Assembly: GCA_039545355.1 (NCBI GenBank)
Contig: BCJJ01000005.1
Location: 1,487,008-1,551,007 of the forward strand
Length of the DNA: 64,000 nt
Reading direction: 5' to 3'
From: Trichosporon coremiiforme
Taxonomy: Eukaryota; Basidiomycota; Tremellomycetes; Trichosporonales; Trichosporonaceae
Shown here one piece after another: positions 12,930-23,439 of the stretch; position 1 is the stretch's first letter, and the number at the start of each line of letters is the position of its first letter. Under the pieces are notes generated by a model. The model did not search any database, was not told the DNA's origin, and saw only the letters and a list, made by a program, of their open reading frames with translations. The position numbers were made by a program, and so were the translations under genes.

Positions 12930-15064
12930 GCACTGTATACTGGCTGGGTGCTGGCTGGGTGGTGAACGCGCGAGCGAGCTGGCCGCGACACGACAATCGA
13001 ACTTGGGAGCTGAGAGCCTATCGTCCCACGTCTCCTTGGGGCAGATACCAGAACTAGGGAAGGGGCGAGGCCCGCTGAACCCGGTGGGTATGCACTGGCT
13101 GACTGGCGGGCTGGCCGTGCGGCGTTGGGCGGCGGGCGAGCTGGTAGACTGCCAGGTTTGGGTGGTCCGGCTGCGGTTCGTGCCCCAAGAATGCCGGTCG
13201 TCGCGTTGTCTCTCCCCACATACGCGCTCTCATTCCCCACCACGGAACTGCTCCATCCGGTCCTAATCACTGATTAGCGATCATTACCAAATTGGAGCCT
13301 CCACCGGCCTCCACTTTCCTCCACTCTATTAACATCCGATTAGTTTCTTTTGCAAAACAGGACAATCGTCTCCCGACATGCTGTTCCTGATAATTCGCAT
13401 GCGGCAATGGCCACGCACACGATCCCCTTTGATCCCCTGGTGACCCTGGGTCTGGGAATTTTCGAATCACCCCCCGCCCAGAGATTGGATGATAGGGCCA
13501 AACCTCTGATGGGCAAGAGCAGGACCGGAGATGCCGTCGAATCGCGAGCCAGTTTTTGCCCACTCGTACCCAGCATCGCCTCGCCAGTCCCACTTATCGC
13601 ATCGTCCTGCGGCTATGAGGAGTACATGGAGGGGATTCGGTGGCAAAACACTCGATATTCGGGACTCGGCGCGAGCATGCAGCGACCTGTAGCAGCGACG
13701 TGAACGTTGGATTGAGCAGCCAGCGTGGATCAAACGATAGTGTGCAGGGGACGGGCTTAGCGCGATCAGTGATGGAACGACCAGGCGGCAACCTGAGCCC
13801 GCATCCAATTGTCAGCGGCTGCCATTGCCGCCTCCACCGGCGTACCGGCGGTCCCGCGGCTACCATCGTCAGTCTGGCGTCAGTTCGCCAGCTTCGTCAA
13901 TCTCTGCATAAGAAAAGGTACGCCTTGATTCTCATGCATCGAAAGTCTATTCGCCCCCGAGCACTTGCTTGACTCGGTACATTTCATTGCGCAGTACGGA
14001 ATACTCAGCATGACGTACGGACTCACCTCGGGCCGGAAAGTGTGCCGAAGTCTTGTACCGATGTCTTTGCCCGCCACCATCACTGGCGATACGATATCTA
14101 GCCGAGCTTCAGTGCTCTCTGGGTACCGGTACGGCCGCGGATGGGCATGTGATCGTCACTGACTCCGTGGCGGCCCCCACCATCTGCTCATGCATGTATG
14201 CACGATATGCATGAGGTGCACTCATGAATGTCAAGGCCGCTTCGGACATCCCATCTCGGGATTCCGTTCCGTTGCTTTGCAGCGCGGCGACGCCGAACCT
14301 GTCTCCCATCTGACTTCGGACCCTAACGATTCCACCAAAAGGTCAGATCCTCTCCTCGGAAAGGTCAGATTTCTCACCTTCAGATTTCAGATTATTGCAC
14401 CGCACAGCGCTCAGGTATGCGAGATAACTTTGATGGGGGCCAGAGTTCTTGGGGTTCAGGACACCTACAGCCAGAGCCTGATCGTCCTGAAGCGTAGCCT
14501 GAAGCGTAGCCTGAAGATTCCAGGAATATGTCCTTGCGTGGCTGGCGTGGTTGGGCGCGTAGCGCATCCATTCAGACGCGAACGACGCGCGCGACGCGGG
14601 GTATGTCGCCAGAATGTCGCCAGTCGTCTCACCGGCTTCACCTAGCCTGGCATCTGGGCCCCTGGCACCTGGCGCCATCGAGCCATCGCTAGCATTGTTG
14701 CATTATGGCGCTCTTCCCCGCCTTCCAGCATTCAGAAGAGGATCTAGAGGGGTCCACGAATACCGGGAACGTCTGGAAAACATCGGTGCCTACGAGTAGT
14801 AGATTTTGGGGAGATCATCAGGGAGTATGGCCGGACCCTCGCTCCCGATCGGCGGCAGTGTCCGCCCTTATCTGACCTTCCCACCCTTGACCTGCCCCAC
14901 TCGCACCTCGTCTTATAGCTGTCATTCGAAAATACATAAACCGCTGGCTATTATTACACCTGGCCCCTTCTGCACCGACATACATGCAATGATGATGCAA
15001 TGTCCTCATCTCCTTCTCATTGAATGACTACAGTAACGACCGCTGTCTAATGCAACGCTCAACC
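12930..15064. other. Intergenic, 2.1 kb, upstream of ATP-citrate lyase
   Basis: No convincing gene on either strand; all open frames are short and unlike neighbouring coding DNA. It contains a small 12-bp direct repeat (CCTGAAGCGTAG, two copies plus a partial, about 14489-14516). The length leaves room for a complex promoter for ATP-citrate lyase. Confidence 0.5.
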
Positions 15065-16608
15065 TCAGTCAAAACACAGCATCGCCTTCGTGCCTTCCTC
15101 GCTCTTCCCCTCCATCGCGAACATGTCTGGTCCCAACGCTGCGAGCAGCTCGGGGACGCATCTCCGTCCCGCGGGCGTGAGGAACTCGCCGAACTGCCCA
15201 AACGGCAGCGCGAACAGCTTCCCCCGTTGCTTCACGGCGACCATGGCACCGTTCAGGACTGACTTTGGGATACTGTCCGGGTCGAGGAAGCCAGGCGGGG
15301 GCAGGGAAGGCCAGTCGGCCTCGTCGTCGTCGTCCTCTTCCTCGTCGTGTCCGGCCGCGCCAGCGGAAGACGTGGGTAGTGGCTTTGCGGCAGCTTTCCA
15401 CTCCGCGACGAGCGCATCATCCATACCCTCGATCTCCGTGAAGGGCGTATAACCCTGATGCGACGCGAGATATACGGACAGTTTTGGCGTCAGAGCATGC
15501 CAATGTTGTGTGCCCGGGTCCAAGAGGAAGCTCGGCGCGTACTCGCCCTTGTACGCCATCTTCTGGCAGTTCGCGATCCAGTATCCTGCTGTCAGCTTAT
15601 ACCGGATGCATTATAGCTCCACTCACCCATGTACAGCCATCGCATGCCCGGTGCACCCGCAGAGGCCATGCGGCGCACGAGACCCAGCTCGTACAGCGCG
15701 GACAGCTTGCCGAGCGCGGCCCACGCCCAATCTGGGTCCCAGATGAAGTACACGCTCGACACGCAGTGAGGCAGGACGTCGATGACGCTGATACCGACGA
15801 GGTTCCCGTCGACGCGGTACAGCAGGTGGTAGCTGCCGTACGTCTTCGGCAGACCCTCGCTGTCGCCAGTGTACTTTATGCGCTCATCCTGGCGTCAGCT
15901 AGTCAGTCGTTGCAGGAGAGCTTACACCAAGGGGGCTGTCGCAGAGGAAGTTCTCGAATCCCCGGCGCGTCGCCTTGTGCGGCGGGTCGTGGTGCACCGC
16001 CATCTGGTATCGGCGGTAGAGCTCGAAAGTCTCCGTCGTCGCCTTGGCGGGGCGGAACTCGAGCTCAAACTTGTGCTTCCCCTTGTCACGAACGGAAGCC
16101 TGCAGCTCCGTGTCCAGGTCGAACGGCTCCGCTTTCCCCTTCCCCTTGCCCTTCTTCCCTGCTTGCGGCTTGTCGGTCATTGGGTCGTCGGCCGCCTCTT
16201 CGCCTGGCTTCAGTCCCGTCTCGAGATATCGGTTCCACCGGTTCAGTGCTGAGCGCTGGTGCCGGTTCGGCTTGAAGGCGGACGTGTCGAGCCGGATCGT
16301 GTACTGCGGACAGCAGGTGCGAGCCATGTCAGGACTGCGAGTCAGCTTAACGCTCTGCTGATTGTAGCTCACTGGTAGGTAAAAGAGCCAGAGCGGCGCC
16401 ATCCCCGGTCCATCATCCTTTCATAGTTCTCAGGGGACATCTGCTTCCCGATCACTGCTGTCAGCTAAACCCAGGTCTCTCGACAGCTGCATCACTCACT
16501 GCCATACGAGAGGCTCGTTTCACCCTTGCTGCGCTGGCCGGCGGGAGAGCAGTATCCGCATGTTGACTTGTAGTACGCATACGGAGTCAACAGCGTCAAG
16601 TTCGGCAT
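15065..16608 (-). CDS. ATE1: Arginyl-tRNA--protein transferase
   Basis: Transfers arginine from Arg-tRNA to proteins with N-terminal Asp, Glu or oxidised Cys, marking them for the Arg/N-degron pathway. Exons 16608-16500, 16454-16373, 16334-15926, 15888-15627 and 15585-15065 give 460 residues. The N-terminal ATE domain has the Cys set C17-x2-C20 (STCGYCSP) and C71-C72 (RTCCPQYTIRL), the conserved region reported to bind a metal or Fe-S cluster. MMDRGWRRSGSFTYH and the C-terminal-domain segments YGSYHLLYRVDG and GYWIANCQKMAYKG match the family. The acidic insert before the C-terminus is probably disordered. It diverges from the TPR gene across 473 bp. Confidence 0.93.
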
Positions 16609-17081
16609 CTCGTTTCGATATGAAGCGTTGCCAACCACGAGGAGGGAAGCAAGATGACGGGCGGTTGACGCGACGCGAGATCAGCGTCTCATCGAGCTCA
16701 GAAGGTGGAGGTCGTGCCTGAAAGCTAGATTACGCAAGGTCGGTGAAGATCTGCTTCCGCTGGCGGCCGTTTGCTGAGAGGGATACTCCCTCCACTCTCG
16801 AGCAATGTAGCATACCTCGTGCATGCAAACCGAGCCGTACTATCAGCATAAGGCATGGAACAGCGAGCGTGCTGTTTGTTGCGATGAGAAACGTCGTTGG
16901 CATGATGAAATGCAGAAGAGACAGCCCGAAGCTCACCGGTCCTCGAAGCGCCTCGTGGCGTCTTCCAGAAGTGTCCATGACGTCGGTCGCAGACAACAAA
17001 AGTTAGTACAAAGGCTGAGACCAGCGTATCGTCTTGAATCCTCCTCTTTCACCACCTTATCACACACCAACACCACACAAA
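16609..17081. other. Divergent promoter region, ATE1 and TPR gene
   Basis: A 473-bp spacer between two divergently transcribed genes. I see no clear TATA box on either side and no gene. Confidence 0.45.
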
Positions 17082-18899
17082 ATGTCCGCTCAGCCATCAG
17101 CGCCCGTGAAGCGACCATCCGAGGATGACCACGGCAGCGGCAAGAAGCAGAAGGAGCCAACTTACGAGACGTACGACGAGTGCTTCGACGGCGGCGTCGA
17201 AATGGAGGAGAAGGGAGAGCGTTACAAGGACGGCGAGAAGGTGAGCTACTCAAGCGTTGACCACTAGCTGACAATTCAGTCGCTGAGGTTCTACGAGAAG
17301 GCGGCCGCGCTGTACCAGAAGGCGCTCGAGAAGAAGCAGACCTACGACGCGGCATACAACCTTGCCCGTGTGCAGTTCCGCCTCGCGACCGAGTTCCTCC
17401 TCCCGCCGTCCGTGCTCGACGTGTACGCCTCGTCGATCGGACTGTTCAAGCAGGCGATGGAGCTCACGACCGACCCGCTGCTCAAGTCCGACGCGGCTTT
17501 CAATCTCGCACAGGTGCTCTCCTCCTGGGCCGACTTCATGGAGGAGTATGTCGGCGACGTCGGCGAGAACGCGAAGGAGCTGCGCGACGGTGCTGTCACG
17601 CTCCTGACGCCCGTCGTCAACACGCAGATGACATGGGTCGAGGGCCAGCGTCGCGAGGACGAGGAGAAGGCCAAGGCTGATGAGGGCAAGACGGAGGAGC
17701 AAAAGCAGGCTGAGGAGAAGGAGAAGACCGACGAGATGCAGGTCGACGATGGCGAGGAGGTTTACGAGGAGCACAAGCCGACGCCGGACTCGGTCGTCGA
17801 CTCCCTCCTCATGATCGCCGAGATTGGCACGCGGCTGTGGGAGACGGCCGAGCCGCTCCAGCCCCCGACCGACCAGAACCAGGAGGCCGTCCGCGGCATG
17901 GTCGAGACTGCGCGCCAGTACGCCTCGCCGGAGCGCCAGCCCGAGGTCGACCTCGCCGACTTCAAGGTTCTCCTCGCCTACGACGGCGTCATGTGGGACC
18001 TTATGAAGGACACGGCCACGCCCAACTCGGGCATCGAGAAGAGCATGGACGCCGCTATCAGTGCGCTCACGAAGCTGCTGAACTCGCTCGACGCCCAGCC
18101 TGGCCAGGACAGCTCGACGCGCGCCGACATCCTCACGACCCTCGCCGAGACCGAAATGGCCGCCGGTGAGCGTACCCTCTTCTTCATGAAGAAGTTCCCG
18201 GACCAGGCCGCCACTCTCGCGTCCAAGGCATGGTCTTACTTCGCCGCTGCGACGCAGCACCTGACTGCCGCGACCGGCCTGCCGCCGACGCCGCAGACGC
18301 CGAAGGAGTTCCGCCCGAACCTGTACATCGAGCTCGCCAAGGGCTCGCTGAACCGCGCCCGTCTTGCGCCCGCCTACGACGCCGCCAAGAACAACGCGCA
18401 ACAGCTCCTGAACAACTGCTCAGCGTACTGTGCCAAGGCGGCTGACACGCTTGGCTGGAACTTCCCCAAGCTCCCGACGAAGGACAGCGAGACGACGGCG
18501 ACCAAGCTCGAGCCCCCGCACGCTTCCGGTTGGGACATGGAGCTGCTCGCGCGCACGCTCGTGTTCCTCGAGCTGCGCATCTGCTATTTTGTCCGTGCTG
18601 GCAAGATCATCCCCGACGACGCCGCCAAGGCAAAGTACGAGGCGGCGGCCAAGGCCATCGTCGCGAGCGTGACCGGCGTGCCCTCCGGCCCCCGCCGCAT
18701 CATGCCGAAGGATCTGCAGCGCTTCGTCGAGGACGTGGAGGAGGCCGAGGGCGGCCTCGAGCCCGAGGAGGACGAGTGGTGGCGCGAGGTTGGCCAAGGT
18801 CTCCGCAATGGCCTCTCGGAGGAGGAGGCGCCGTGCACGCGTCCCCTGGGGCAGAGCCTGTTCGACGGCGTCGGCGAGGAGCAGCCCGCCGCCCAGTAG
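17082..18899 (+). CDS. TPR-type helical-repeat protein, function unassigned
   Basis: Exons 17082-17240 and 17280-18899 give 592 residues; the intron is 39 nt. After a short Lys/Glu-rich head (PVKRPSEDDHGSGKKQK, possibly a nuclear signal) the protein is helical with tetratricopeptide-like repeats: FYEKAAALYQKALEKKQTYDAAYNLA (about 57-82), a SDAAFNLAQVLSSWADFMEEY unit, and similar pairs toward the C-terminus. An acidic linker (about 180-215) splits the two helical parts. The overall plan of an acidic, TPR-rich protein resembles the Ett1/Nro1 family (translation termination, Ofd1 control), but I cannot confirm this. Codon use is typical of a well-expressed gene. It converges on the next gene, 111 bp away. 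Confidence 0.75.
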
Positions 18900-19010
18900 A
18901 GTAAGAAGTAAAGCATAAACACAACCAACCAGCAATCATGTATCTATGTGGCATCTTGAATCCCGTTGCACTGACTACTGTATGACACACTGACTTTGGC
19001 TATGCTACAT

Positions 19011-19743
19011 CTAAACGAGTGACTCTTCGTCTTCCTTGTTCTCTTTCTCTTTCTCTTTCGTCTCGTCCTTGTCCTCTTCGTACCGGCTGCCCCTTGAACG
19101 GCGGCGAGCCCGGCGCTGCTCCTTCTCCCTCTCCTTGATTTCGCGCGCGACAAGCTTCTCCCTCGCCTTCGTGGCACGCAGGATCTCCTTCTCCCGCTCG
19201 CGCTCCTCCTTCGCTTCCTGTTTCTCCCGCTCGCGCTCCAGCTTGTGCTTGGAATGCAGCTCGCGGAGCTCCGCTTTGCGCCTAGCCTCAGCTTCAGCTT
19301 CGCGGGTACGGCGCAGCTTCTCCGCCTCCTTCAGCGAGAGCGCCTGCATCGCTGGCGAGAGGGGTGGGGACAGCGGGGGGAGTGCTGGCGAGGTCGAAGG
19401 CTCAGGGGTGGTGGAGAGTTTGTCGCCTGGAGGCGTGATCGACTCGCGAGCTGGAGTCAGCAGCCAAACGATGCGCGGGCTCACCAGTGACACACGCCTC
19501 GGATTGGTCGTCGGCCACAGAGTGCTTCGGGTCCGACCCGAAGACGTCTGCGCCAAAGTCGTACTGGCTCCCCTCGGGCAGAGTGGCAGCGTACGGCCGC
19601 GGCGTCGCCTTCGCCGATGAGCTGGGCTTGTTGGGACCGAAGATGTCGGCGCCGAACTCGAACTGGCTCCCGCCGAGGGTGCTCTCGGCGTCGCGGGGCG
19701 CGGGCCAGTCGCTTCCGACAGAGGGGGCTGAGTGGATCCGCAT
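19011..19743 (-). CDS. Small charged coiled-coil protein with a duplicated FGAD motif
   Basis: Not recognised. Exons 19743-19485 and 19450-19011 give 232 residues; the 34-nt intron ends in CTGACTCCAG. The N-terminal third has two near-identical short motifs, GSQFEFGADIFG and GSQYDFGADVFG, about 30 residues apart, which look like repeated peptide ligands. The C-terminal half (about 115-225) is almost purely Arg/Lys/Glu with few hydrophobics, forming a long single helix or coiled coil and then an acidic tail. An extra 5' exon is possible because the frame stays open to an acceptor-like TTCAG just upstream. A CTATATAC element on the minus strand at 19912-19919 fits as promoter. Confidence 0.65.
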
Positions 19744-19911
19744 AGTGTTGAGTCGCTCTTCGGCGCCTGAAGTTAGGCGTGGTTCTGGTTAAGGTAGCAG
19801 GAGAAGGCCGGGGCAATTGGTAAGAGAGCGATGTGTAGTGTGGTCCCAGAGAGCACGTAGACAGTTAGAGGTGACAGATGCAGAGGTCGAGAAGCAGCAT
19901 GCATGATCGCG

Positions 19912-19919
19912 TATATAGA
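19912..19919 (-). promoter_or_regulatory. TATA-like element of the FGAD-motif gene
   Basis: CTATATAC on the minus strand, about 170 nt upstream of the predicted start at 19743. It is the only TATA-like sequence in this spacer. Confidence 0.4.
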
Positions 19920-20339
19920 CACCTGCTCAGACCCACCTCGCGTTCACGCCGGCGCAAGCGTTGGACGGGCGCTGGACGGGCGCTGGTTCTCGCGTCTCCC
20001 CACAGACGTCTGGACGCCCACGGACCGCCCAAATCGGGCGAGGCACCCCACCCGGTATCCGGGACGGTCAAATGTTATGACTCCGCAGGCGTCAGAACAG
20101 CCGTCCCGTTCATCTGGATAAGGGGTGTGCAGTATTCCTCTCTTTTCATCTCTGTCACGTTCGCCTTGTGCACTGCATAGCCTCATCGACGGTTGTTCTC
20201 GAGAGATGGTGAGCGGGTCGTAGGTTACGTAAGGCGTGTTATCTTATCTCATCAGCGTCTTCCATGAGTGACCCAGGCGACGCGACCGTAGACTCTGGGT
20301 CGGCAACGCACTGAATCGGGATACCACGGTAGACGTGGT

Positions 20340-20680
20340 AGGAGCGCCCGTGGGAAACATCGAAACTAGCAAAGCCTTCCTCTGGCCCCGAAACCAGTCG
20401 AGGTCTGGGCGGTCAAAACCTCCTGGTGCGTGTGTGGGCGGACGTGTGCACCGGCCGTCGCACTTCTCTCGCGTACGCGCGTGTATCTGGTGTGTGTGTA
20501 GACCGGGGTGAGCAGCAACCGTGGGAGACATGGAAACTGGCAAAGCCGTCCTCCAACCTCGCGGCCTGTTGTGACCCAGCCCAGTGCCGCAGCGCCGCGG
20601 TGTGTGTGGGCAGGCACACTGTCCCAATTTCGCACTCTCCCTTGTGTGGACTTCGCAATTGTCGCGCCACGCATTCACGC
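20340..20680. repeat. Diverged tandem duplication, unit about 171 bp
   Basis: Two head-to-tail copies. The segment from 20349 (CGTGGGAAACATCGAAACTA) recurs from 20520 (CGTGGGAGACATGGAAACTG) with about 30 of 35 bases identical, and the following GT-rich part and a TCGCACT box repeat as well. It lies in the 1.5-kb spacer 19744-21252, which otherwise holds no gene I can support. Confidence 0.6.
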
Positions 20681-21020
20681 CGTGAATGAAAGAGCAGATT
20701 CGTATGAGACAGTGAGACAGTGACCAGAAGGAGACATCACCCGCTGTGATAGCTCTGAGCCGAATGCAGCGGAGGCGGAATGACTAGTATGCGGAGGCAT
20801 TCCGCATCCGCATCCGCGACCCGCAAACCGCACCCCGCACCTCTGCGCACATCTGCGAATCCAAAGTTCTTCGATCGTCGTCGTCACTCATGAGAGCGGG
20901 CTAAGACTGCGGGGCACCTTTGGGCCCGAGGAATGGTGGAAAAAGCACCAGTAACTCCCACATGATGACAACCTCGGCTTCGATCTTCACGTGAGCCGAC
21001 TTTGAACTTCAGTCCGACCC

Positions 21021-21096
21021 CGGCAGTTAGTACTGCCCACTGCATGTGATCCTCGTAACGGCAGTTAGTACGACCCACTGCATGTGATTCTCGTAA
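21021..21096. repeat. 38-bp tandem repeat, two copies
   Basis: 21021-21058 and 21059-21096 share CGGCAGTTAGTAC at the start and CCCACTGCATGTGAT plus TCGTAA at the end, differing at only three positions. They sit about 160 bp beyond the stop of the acyl-CoA synthetase gene. Confidence 0.8.
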
Positions 21097-21252
21097 AAAC
21101 CTAGATTCATAAACATTTTACAACTTCGTGCAAGCAAGGATGTTCTTCTGACCTTCTGCTGCTGCTTCCTAAGATGTCTAATTTTGATGTGACTGCGGGC
21201 CATCGTCCTTCCTGTAGCCTCGCAGGCTCGCTCCACTCGGCTGCTCGGCCGC

Positions 21253-23358
21253 TTAGAGCTTGGCACGCGCCTCGATACCCTTGTGGGAGTCACCCTTGAG
21301 GTCAAAGTAGTCCTTGATCTTGACGCGGGCGACGTCAACGGCGCCTGCGTCCTCGACCGTAGAGGGCACGTCGACGGGGGCGTCGAAGCGGCCCTCGACG
21401 GCGTGGTCGAGCAGATCGCGGAGCACGCGGCGCAGCGTCTTGCCCGAGCGCGTCTTGGGGATCATGCCTGTGCCCTGGATGATTCCGCCAAGCGTCGCAA
21501 TCGTGCCGACCTGCTTGCGCACGAGCTGCTGGATCTCGTCGTAGATCTGCTTGTCGGGGACGACATCCTTGGGGTGGTCTGGCACCGAGAGCGTGACGAA
21601 CGCGAAGGGGAGCTGGCCCTTGAGCGCGTCGGGGATCGAGACGACGCAGCCCTCAGCGACGAGCGGGTGAGAGGTGATCGCCTGCTCGATCGCGGCGGAG
21701 GAGAGACGGTGCGCAGACACGTTGAGCACGTCGTCGTTACGGCTCATCACGTGGATGTACCCGTCCTGGTCGACCATGCCTGCGTCGCCCGTGTCAAGCC
21801 ACTTGCCGTTGAAGCGCTCGAGGTAGCCGCGGTAGAAGCGCTCCTCGTCGTCCCAGAGGGTACGGAACGAGGTGGGGGGAAGGGGCAGGCCGAGCACGAT
21901 GTTGCCCATCGTGCCGGCAGGGACGGGGTTGCCGTCGTCGTCGACAATCTTCAGGTTGTAGCCGGGCATTACCTTGCCAGCGGATCCAGGCTTGATAGGA
22001 GGGATATCGGCCTGACGGCGGGTGGTGGTGCGGTTGAGGCCCGCGTGGGGGACGAGCGCGCGAGAGGTGATGGGCGAGCCAGTCTCAGTCGACCACCAGT
22101 TGTCAATGACCTGAGCTCCCGGAGCGCCGTAACGGTCGAGCAGCTCCTGGTATGCCGTGATGATGGTCGGCTCGGAGCGCTCGCCGGCGAGGAAGAGACC
22201 GTGCAGCGAACGAAGACCGCCGCGCTGGCCAATGTCCTTCATGAGCGAGTAGTCGGGGTCCTCGCGCTTCATCGCACGCAGAGCGGTGGGGGCGCAGTAC
22301 AGCGTGTTGACCTTGTACTCGTTGACGATGCGCCAGAACGCGCCGGCGTCGGGGGTGCCGATCGGCTTGCCCTCGTACACGACGGTCGAGGCACCAGTGA
22401 GAAGAGGAGCGGACATGATGAACGCGTGGCCGAGGACCCATCCGATGTCGGACGCGGCAAAGATGACGCTGCCGGGGCCGTGGATGTTGAACACCATGGA
22501 AACCGAGAGGTGAAGACCGACGGCGTGGCCGCCGCTGTCGCGGACGACACCTTTCGGCGCACCGGTCGTGCCGGAGGTGTGCGAGATGTACACGGGCTGA
22601 GTCGAGGGGACGGGGACACACTCGGGGCGGTTACCCTCCTTGGCGGCCTGGTGGGCGATCTGCTGCCAGGAGCGCTCGCCGATGGCCGTGTTGATCTCCC
22701 ACTTGGGGCCAACCTCGCGCTGCCAGACAATGACGCGCGAGGGCTTGTGGTGCGCGAGCTTGATCGCGTTCGTGACAAAGTTCTGGTACGGGATGGGAGG
22801 CTTGTTGCCGTCGACGCCGCACGAGCCCGTCAGGATCGCGACGGGCCTGACGGCGTCGATGCGCTGGGCGAGGGCGGGGGCTCCGAAACCACCGAAGACG
22901 ATGCAGTGGATCGCACCGAGACGGTTGATGGCCAGCAGCGACGTGAGCGCAGCGGGGATCATGGGAAGGTACACGAGGACGACGTCGCCCTTCTTGACGC
23001 CCTCCTTCTCGAGCGCGCCCGCGAGCGTCGACACCTCCTCGAGCAGGTCGCGGTACGTCACTGTCCGCTTGACGCCGGTGACGGGCGAGTCGTAGTAGAT
23101 GGCGGGGATGTCGCCGTTGCCCGCGAGGACATGGCGGTCGACCATGTTGTACGTCGTCGAGATCTCTCCGTCGGGGAACCACTCCCACGTCAGGTGCTTG
23201 TTGCCCGACGGGAGCACCTTCTCGCGCGTGACGACGGCCTTGGTCGGCTTCTTGTGCCAGTACAGCTGGTCGGCTTGGTGCAGCCAGAAGGCCTCGGGGT
23301 CCTCGAGGGACCGGCGGTGGACCTCGTCTTGGAGAACGGGGAGGGGCTGGTAGGACAT
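21253..23358 (-). CDS. Short-chain acyl-CoA synthetase, ACSS3/propionyl type
   Basis: ATP-dependent ligation of acetate, propionate or similar acids to CoA. Single exon, 701 residues from the ATG at 23358. The AMP-forming signature YISHTSGTTGAPKG followed by VVRDSGGHAVGL (about 255-280) is of the ACSS3/PrpE type and not the Acs1/2 type. WWSTETGSPI and the C-terminal PKTRSGKTLRR (catalytic Lys near 637) are intact. The protein ends AKL, a canonical type-1 peroxisomal signal. The frame continues upstream to 23439 and would add a 27-residue Arg/Ser-rich leader, but a TATA box (23417-23425) lies inside that extension, so the shorter start is preferred. Substrate preference is uncertain. Confidence 0.92.
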   Translation of the reverse strand: MSYQPLPVLQDEVHRRSLEDPEAFWLHQADQLYWHKKPTKAVVTREKVLPSGNKHLTWEWFPDGEISTTYNMVDRHVLAGNGDIPAIYYDSPVTGVKRTVTYRDLLEEVSTLAGALEKEGVKKGDVVLVYLPMIPAALTSLLAINRLGAIHCIVFGGFGAPALAQRIDAVRPVAILTGSCGVDGNKPPIPYQNFVTNAIKLAHHKPSRVIVWQREVGPKWEINTAIGERSWQQIAHQAAKEGNRPECVPVPSTQPVYISHTSGTTGAPKGVVRDSGGHAVGLHLSVSMVFNIHGPGSVIFAASDIGWVLGHAFIMSAPLLTGASTVVYEGKPIGTPDAGAFWRIVNEYKVNTLYCAPTALRAMKREDPDYSLMKDIGQRGGLRSLHGLFLAGERSEPTIITAYQELLDRYGAPGAQVIDNWWSTETGSPITSRALVPHAGLNRTTTRRQADIPPIKPGSAGKVMPGYNLKIVDDDGNPVPAGTMGNIVLGLPLPPTSFRTLWDDEERFYRGYLERFNGKWLDTGDAGMVDQDGYIHVMSRNDDVLNVSAHRLSSAAIEQAITSHPLVAEGCVVSIPDALKGQLPFAFVTLSVPDHPKDVVPDKQIYDEIQQLVRKQVGTIATLGGIIQGTGMIPKTRSGKTLRRVLRDLLDHAVEGRFDAPVDVPSTVEDAGAVDVARVKIKDYFDLKGDSHKGIEARAKL

Positions 23359-23416
23359 GGTAGACGAGGAGCGGGAGAGGATGGTGGGGAGCCGCCCTCG
23401 GTGTGACACGAGCACA

Positions 23417-23425
23417 TTTATATAT
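23417..23425 (-). promoter_or_regulatory. TATA box of the acyl-CoA synthetase gene
   Basis: ATATATAAA on the minus strand, about 60 nt upstream of the ATG at 23358. Its position inside the longer open frame decides the start choice for this gene. Confidence 0.6.
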
Positions 23426-23439
23426 CGCCTGACTGACAT

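Noticed and set aside
17250..18401. 383-codon minus-strand frame opposite the TPR gene
   Set aside because: Shadow of the codon-biased TPR gene with Val/Leu/Arg-rich composition.
21283..23406. 707-codon plus-strand frame opposite the acyl-CoA synthetase
   Set aside because: Same codon-bias shadow effect; no recognisable protein.
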